Part shown: piece after piece, positions 59,765 to 64,000 of the stretch
Layout: each line of letters begins with the position of its first letter
Numbering within the stretch: position 1 is the stretch's first letter
DNA from: CAMCHP01 sp036835325
Lineage (GTDB): Bacteria; Bacteroidota; Bacteroidia; Flavobacteriales_D; Sanyastnellaceae
DNA length: 64,000 bases
Reading direction: 5' to 3'
Assembly: GCA_036835325.1 (NCBI GenBank)
Contig: DAITMF010000003.1
Location: 1-64,000, forward strand
Program-made: the position numbers and the translations under genes
The notes under the pieces: generated by a model
What the model was told of the DNA's origin: nothing
The model's database searches: none
Seen by the model: only the letters and a program-made list of their open reading frames with translations

Positions 59765-62700
59765 ATGAAGAGTTTGTACACGCTGCTGAGTGTTGTGTTG
59801 CTATGCACCGCATTCACTGTCCGCGGAAATCACATTCTGGGAGGACATATCACGTATGAATGCTTAGGTGGTAACAATTACGGCGTTACACTGACCATCT
59901 ACAAAGATTGTTTTGGCGCAACTCTGGCCGTGCCTACTGAAAACCTCTTCTTCATTCCGAATACAGGTTGTACAATTCCCTTTTCGGCGAACATTCCACT
60001 CACGGGTGAAGTCGAAATATCCGATCTCTGTGCATCTGAAATCGTCAATTCAAGCTGCAGCGGTGGCTTTATACCAGGGGCGCAACAACTTACGTATTAC
60101 GGTGAAGTGAACCTAAATCCGGGCTGCACGTGGCAGATTCAATGGGCATCCGGTGACTGGAATTACTTCATCAATATGGACAATTCCTTTCTGCCGACGG
60201 CTTTTTTAGCAACCGATCTTGACCCCACAACAGTGGGTTGCGCTTCATCGATTGAAATCGTCACACCAAACCCAATCAACTACTCCTGTACAGGAGCACC
60301 CGTTGTGTACGACATTGTTGTAAGCAACCCCAACAACTACGACCTCGCCTTCAGCTTGGTATGTCCGTTAACCACAGCAGGGGTAACAGCGCCCATCACT
60401 GCGCCGTGCAACGATCCTATTCCTGGAATGACCATTGACCCAAACACCGGTCAAATCGGCTTTACGTCACCGATGATGTTTGGCAACTACGTCACTGCGG
60501 TCAGTATCGACATGTTCGACAACGGTGATTACGTAGGTACAGTAACCGAAAGCATTGCCTTCACCATACGGTTATGCACCGTTACGCCCACTACCTTTCA
60601 AGCGCCGCTGCTTCAAGACGTGCTGAACGGCACTCTGGCCGCGGTCGACGAGGTCACCGCTTGCGTGGGCGACTCAGTGTGCGTGAGCGTTGTTGGAAGC
60701 AACACCAACATCTTCCGAACCGTTACCATGACAACTGACTTTGGCACGGTATTCCCCACCGGTGATTTCACCACCACGGGTAACAACCCGGTGACCGGAC
60801 GTTTCTGCGTGGTGGCTACCGATGCCATGGTAGGCAGCAACCTTATCACAGTTGGCATTATTGACGATGCCTGTGTGAACCCCAGTAGCGCGCAAGACCA
60901 GTTCACGGTTACTATTAGCCCTGGTGCGTTTTTCGGCATCCCCGACACTACCATCTGCTTCGGTAGCACGGTAGAAATCACCGGTTTGGGCGACACCCAA
61001 TTCAATTGGTCAGTGCTCTCAGGAGACCCTGCGCCGGGTTTCGTGGGCAACGGCCCGGTGCAGAACCTCAGTCCTGACACCGACACCCAAATTCAGATTC
61101 AGTCGGTCAATGGCGTCGCAGGATGCCCATTGACCGATGTATTGAACATCTTCGTGTCGTTGGCTGAAGTTGCTTTGGTGGGAACCAACGAGTCGTGCGC
61201 CGGCAATGACGGCAGCATCGACCTCACCGTTTCAGGCGGAAGCGGCAATTACACCTACGATTGGCCAGCCATCCCGTCAGCGGTTCAAGACCCTAACGGT
61301 CTTACCGGAGGCAATTACGAGGTCACCGTTACCGATGCCGGATTGAACTTCGTTTGCACACGCACCGAATCGATTACCCTTACCAGCACGCCGCCGCCTG
61401 CAGGCAGCATCTCGGGTGACGCCACGATTTGCGAAGGCGATTGCACCGACATCACCTTCGCCTTTACCGGTGTTGGACCGTTTACCGTAAACCTCCGCAA
61501 CGAACAAACCGGGGCGCTCGAGGCCACCGGAGCACTGAACGATGGCGACACTTTTCAAGTGTGCCCAACGGTCACCACCACCTACACACTCGAGTTGGTG
61601 ACCGACGCCAACGTGCCGGCCTGTACCTATGCCATTGAGACCCAGGTGACCATCACCGTGCGGCCCAGTGTCACTGCCGGTTTTGTGCTTCCTACTGCTA
61701 TCTGCGGAGGCGAAAGTGCTGACCTTGAGCTGAGCATTGACCAGCCCGGCAATTTCGTTGTGACTTATACGCCCAACACGGGTACGCCGGCCTCGCCGGC
61801 TACAGCTACCGATGGCAACCTTGTGGCGGTTACTCCGGCAGCAACCACCAACTACCAAGTAACCTCGGTTGAGTACACCGATGCTCCGGCATGTCCCGGA
61901 GTGGTGTTGGCTCCCGTTACGCTAACGGTTGACCCGCTGCCCACACTCGGGGTTACAGCGGTGGCCACCATCTGCGAGGGCGATGCGGTGAGTCTAACTC
62001 TCAACCTCACCGGCGCTGGGCCGTGGGAAGTTGTGCACGACTACGCAAGTGCGGCCTCGCCCTTGGTGGTGAATGCCTCGCCGTTTACCTGGAACCTGCC
62101 CGTTTCACCGGCACAATCAACTACCATTAATTTCTCGTCGGTCACCGACGTGGGCGCGGGTTGCGTTGCCGCTGTGGCGTTGATTTCGGCGATTAACGTA
62201 AATCCGCTTCCGGGAGGTTCTTTGGCCAACGACGCCACACTGTGCGAGGACGAGTCGGCCGATTTGACCTTCACATTCACAGGCATCGGGCCCTACACCA
62301 TTCAATGGAGCGACGGCACAACCAACTTCACCAACTTCGGTGCAAATACGGGCTTGGTGCAATCGGTAACCCCCGCCCAAACTACCACCTACTGCCTTGA
62401 CCTCATTACCGATACCAACGGATGCGAATTTGCCCCGGTGTCATGCGTTGACATCACCGTTATTCCCGCCGCTACAGCCGAGTTCAATGGCAGCTCTGCC
62501 GACATTTGCATCAACGATTGTGCCGATCTCGCCTTCACCTTCTCCACCGGTGTAGGCCCTTACGAGGTCGAATACACCGTTGCCGGTTCTTCCGGAAGTG
62601 CCACCACCACGGCGGTGTTCAATGCCGGAGATTTGCTAAACCTCTGTCCGACCGAATCGGTCACCGTCACCCTTAACAGCGTGTTCGACCAAGGCAGCAA

Positions 62701-64000
62701 CTGTGCGGTTGACATCAGCACTGCGCAGCCATTTGCCATCAACGTGGCGCCGATTTCAACCATCGCGCTCAGTGGCAGCTTCGCCCTGTGCGTTGGCGAA
62801 TGTGCCGACTTGGAGTTCACCGTCAACGATGGCACCGGGCCGTTCGACATCACCCTTTCTGGCGTCAACCACACCTTCACAGCCGCCGATATCTTGAACG
62901 GGGTGTACACCTTGCAGCTCTGCCCGGTTGCTAACGCCGTGTACACACTAACAGCGTACACCGATCAGGGCAATGGGTGTTCGGCCATCGCGCCGGGCTC
63001 TCAAGCTACTGTGAACGTGAGTGCTGTGCCTAGCGCCCAGTTCAGTGCGGCCAACGTTCTGCTGTGCGAGGGCCAAGCTGGCGATGTGGTGCTCAACCTC
63101 ACACCTCCGGGGCTGCCGCTTGACGTGGTCATTGAAGAAGACATCAACGGCACAGTCACCGTCATCACAACAAATGGGGCGCTGAATGGCGATCTTTTTG
63201 TGTTTTCGCCTTCGGCGGATGCGCAGTACACCCTTACCTCAGTAACCGACCCTGCCAGTTTGTGTGCGTCTCAGCCCAACGCCCTGCTCGATGTTCAAGT
63301 AAACGGAACGCCACAAATCAGCTTGCCTGATACCTTGTGCACACTCAACGCAGCAAGCTTCCAAATCAGCTTTGAAATCACCGGAGGTGACCCGGCCACG
63401 TACGCAGTAGATGTGCCCGGAAACTTGGTTCCTTTGGTGCCCGGGCCGGGAGCGGTGTACACGAGTGATCCGCTGGTTCCGTCAGACGGCGCTGTATTTA
63501 CTGTGACCGATGGCTTCAACTGCGGAAGCGTGGTGCTGCAAATCGACCCCTTCCAATGTCCGTCAAACACCTTCGCCGGAACCGTTGACACAACCCCTTT
63601 GCTTATTTGCGAGGATGGCGTGGTAAGCACCACCCAAAACGGTGACGAAGTGCTTGACCCCGACGATGTGTTGTCGTACATCATTCATTCGTCGCCGAAC
63701 GAGAGCTTGGGCATTGTGTACTTTGTGAGCGACCAGCCCTCATGGAACGCGGCTGACCTTGACTTTGGCAACACACTGCAGTACGGCACGACCTACTACC
63801 TCTCTGCCGTTGCCGGTGACGATGACGGCTCGGGCATTGTGAACCTCGGAGCGCCCAACGTGCATGTTTCATTCGGTATGCCTTTCACGGTGCTTGAAAC
63901 ACCTTCTGCGGCGCTTTCGGGCGATGCGACACTGTGCTTCGGTGAAAGCACCGATCTGCAAGTTGATTTCGCGGGCAGTGGTCCGTACACCATCGCGATT
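59765..64000 (+). CDS. giant repetitive secreted surface protein (5-prime part, 1412 codons, open to the window end)
   Basis: The reading frame opens at ATG 59765 with a signal peptide (MKSLYTLLSVVLLC to VRG) and stays open through 64000. After an N-terminal part (ILGGHITYECLGG, about 25-280) come tandem Ig-like beta domains of about 91 residues, each opening with a C-x-G/D-(D/E)-x2-(D/S)-L-x-(F/L) element, for example CEGDCTDITF, CEDESADLTF, CVGECADLEF and CFGESTDLQV; at least seven such units lie between 61430 and 63940. Comparable proteins are adhesins of gliding Bacteroidota that end in a T9SS or gliding-motility C-terminal domain, beyond the window. Confidence 0.85.
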   Translation, partial: MKSLYTLLSVVLLCTAFTVRGNHILGGHITYECLGGNNYGVTLTIYKDCFGATLAVPTENLFFIPNTGCTIPFSANIPLTGEVEISDLCASEIVNSSCSGGFIPGAQQLTYYGEVNLNPGCTWQIQWASGDWNYFINMDNSFLPTAFLATDLDPTTVGCASSIEIVTPNPINYSCTGAPVVYDIVVSNPNNYDLAFSLVCPLTTAGVTAPITAPCNDPIPGMTIDPNTGQIGFTSPMMFGNYVTAVSIDMFDNGDYVGTVTESIAFTIRLCTVTPTTFQAPLLQDVLNGTLAAVDEVTACVGDSVCVSVVGSNTNIFRTVTMTTDFGTVFPTGDFTTTGNNPVTGRFCVVATDAMVGSNLITVGIIDDACVNPSSAQDQFTVTISPGAFFGIPDTTICFGSTVEITGLGDTQFNWSVLSGDPAPGFVGNGPVQNLSPDTDTQIQIQSVNGVAGCPLTDVLNIFVSLAEVALVGTNESCAGNDGSIDLTVSGGSGNYTYDWPAIPSAVQDPNGLTGGNYEVTVTDAGLNFVCTRTESITLTSTPPPAGSISGDATICEGDCTDITFAFTGVGPFTVNLRNEQTGALEATGALNDGDTFQVCPTVTTTYTLELVTDANVPACTYAIETQVTITVRPSVTAGFVLPTAICGGESADLELSIDQPGNFVVTYTPNTGTPASPATATDGNLVAVTPAATTNYQVTSVEYTDAPACPGVVLAPVTLTVDPLPTLGVTAVATICEGDAVSLTLNLTGAGPWEVVHDYASAASPLVVNASPFTWNLPVSPAQSTTINFSSVTDVGAGCVAAVALISAINVNPLPGGSLANDATLCEDESADLTFTFTGIGPYTIQWSDGTTNFTNFGANTGLVQSVTPAQTTTYCLDLITDTNGCEFAPVSCVDITVIPAATAEFNGSSADICINDCADLAFTFSTGVGPYEVEYTVAGSSGSATTTAVFNAGDLLNLCPTESVTVTLNSVFDQGSNCAVDISTAQPFAINVAPISTIALSGSFALCVGECADLEFTVNDGTGPFDITLSGVNHTFTAADILNGVYTLQLCPVANAVYTLTAYTDQGNGCSAIAPGSQATVNVSAVPSAQFSAANVLLCEGQAGDVVLNLTPPGLPLDVVIEEDINGTVTVITTNGALNGDLFVFSPSADAQYTLTSVTDPASLCASQPNALLDVQVNGTPQISLPDTLCTLNAASFQISFEITGGDPATYAVDVPGNLVPLVPGPGAVYTSDPLVPSDGAVFTVTDGFNCGSVVLQIDPFQCPSNTFAGTVDTTPLLICEDGVVSTTQNGDEVLDPDDVLSYIIHSSPNESLGIVYFVSDQPSWNAADLDFGNTLQYGTTYYLSAVAGDDDGSGIVNLGAPNVHVSFGMPFTVLETPSAALSGDATLCFGESTDLQVDFAGSGPYTIAI

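Overview
The window reads as a chromosomal segment of a marine-type Bacteroidota, most likely a flavobacterial or cryomorphacean relative. Supporting signs are a gliding-motility lipoprotein (GldH), several proteins with type IX secretion (T9SS) C-terminal sorting domains, a TonB-dependent receptor with DUF5689 partners, cysteine-rich GC-x-DDGSC repeats, recurrent TAnnTTTG-like -7 promoter elements, and a SUF iron-sulfur operon of the Bacteroidota type. Gene density is high and most genes are housekeeping. I saw no rRNA, tRNA, CRISPR array, prophage or intact insertion sequence.

Layout: 1-84 is a 14-bp tandem repeat, followed by two small unknown genes. 1542-2768 is an MFS transporter divergent from 2964-11587, a seven-gene operon holding a complete tripartite ABC efflux system (membrane fusion protein, TolC, ATPase, two FtsX-type permeases), a sigma-54 activator and its histidine kinase. 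11584-20386 holds a B12-type radical SAM protein, a secreted endonuclease I, fumC, prfB with a programmed +1 frameshift, a membrane protein, recX and a DUF349 protein. 20387-23633 is a three-gene histidine-kinase/receiver cascade on the minus strand. 23763-28262 holds a polysaccharide deacetylase, two MDR oxidoreductases and uvrC. 28303-28998 contains a repeated perfect inverted repeat beside a degenerate REP-associated-type transposase gene.

29226-37331 carries a helical-repeat protein, a T9SS-exported thioredoxin-fold protein, thiL, a 48-residue protein, a Crp/Fnr regulator, DinB, CreD, a small secreted basic protein and a DUF808 protein. A GH16 glucanase (minus) diverges from the suf operon at 38362-45200 (A-type carrier, sufB, sufC, sufD, tlyA, sufS, sufE, sufT-like), in which a TlyA rRNA methyltransferase is spliced between sufD and sufS. 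Then come purF, a D-cysteine desulfhydrase-like gene, recO, holB, ricT (PSP1) and gldH.

52282-59527 is a small membrane protein and a rhodanese lipoprotein followed by an extracellular nuclease-type cluster: T9SS DUF5689-like protein, DUF5689 lipoprotein and TonB receptor on the minus strand, divergent from an endonuclease/exonuclease/phosphatase lipoprotein. The window ends inside a giant repetitive surface protein (59765 to beyond 64000).

The most interesting signals are: a prfB frameshift site whose in-frame stop is UAA instead of UGA; a transposase-derived protein that has lost its HUH histidines, sitting next to an inverted repeat that recurs 20 kb away; a short motif (CATCCATCC plus A-tract) scattered through intergenic regions and protein linkers; several promoters placed 4 to 6 nt before start codons, suggesting leaderless mRNAs; and dyad elements in front of the efflux and suf operons. 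All positions and translations were worked out by eye, and no database search was run.
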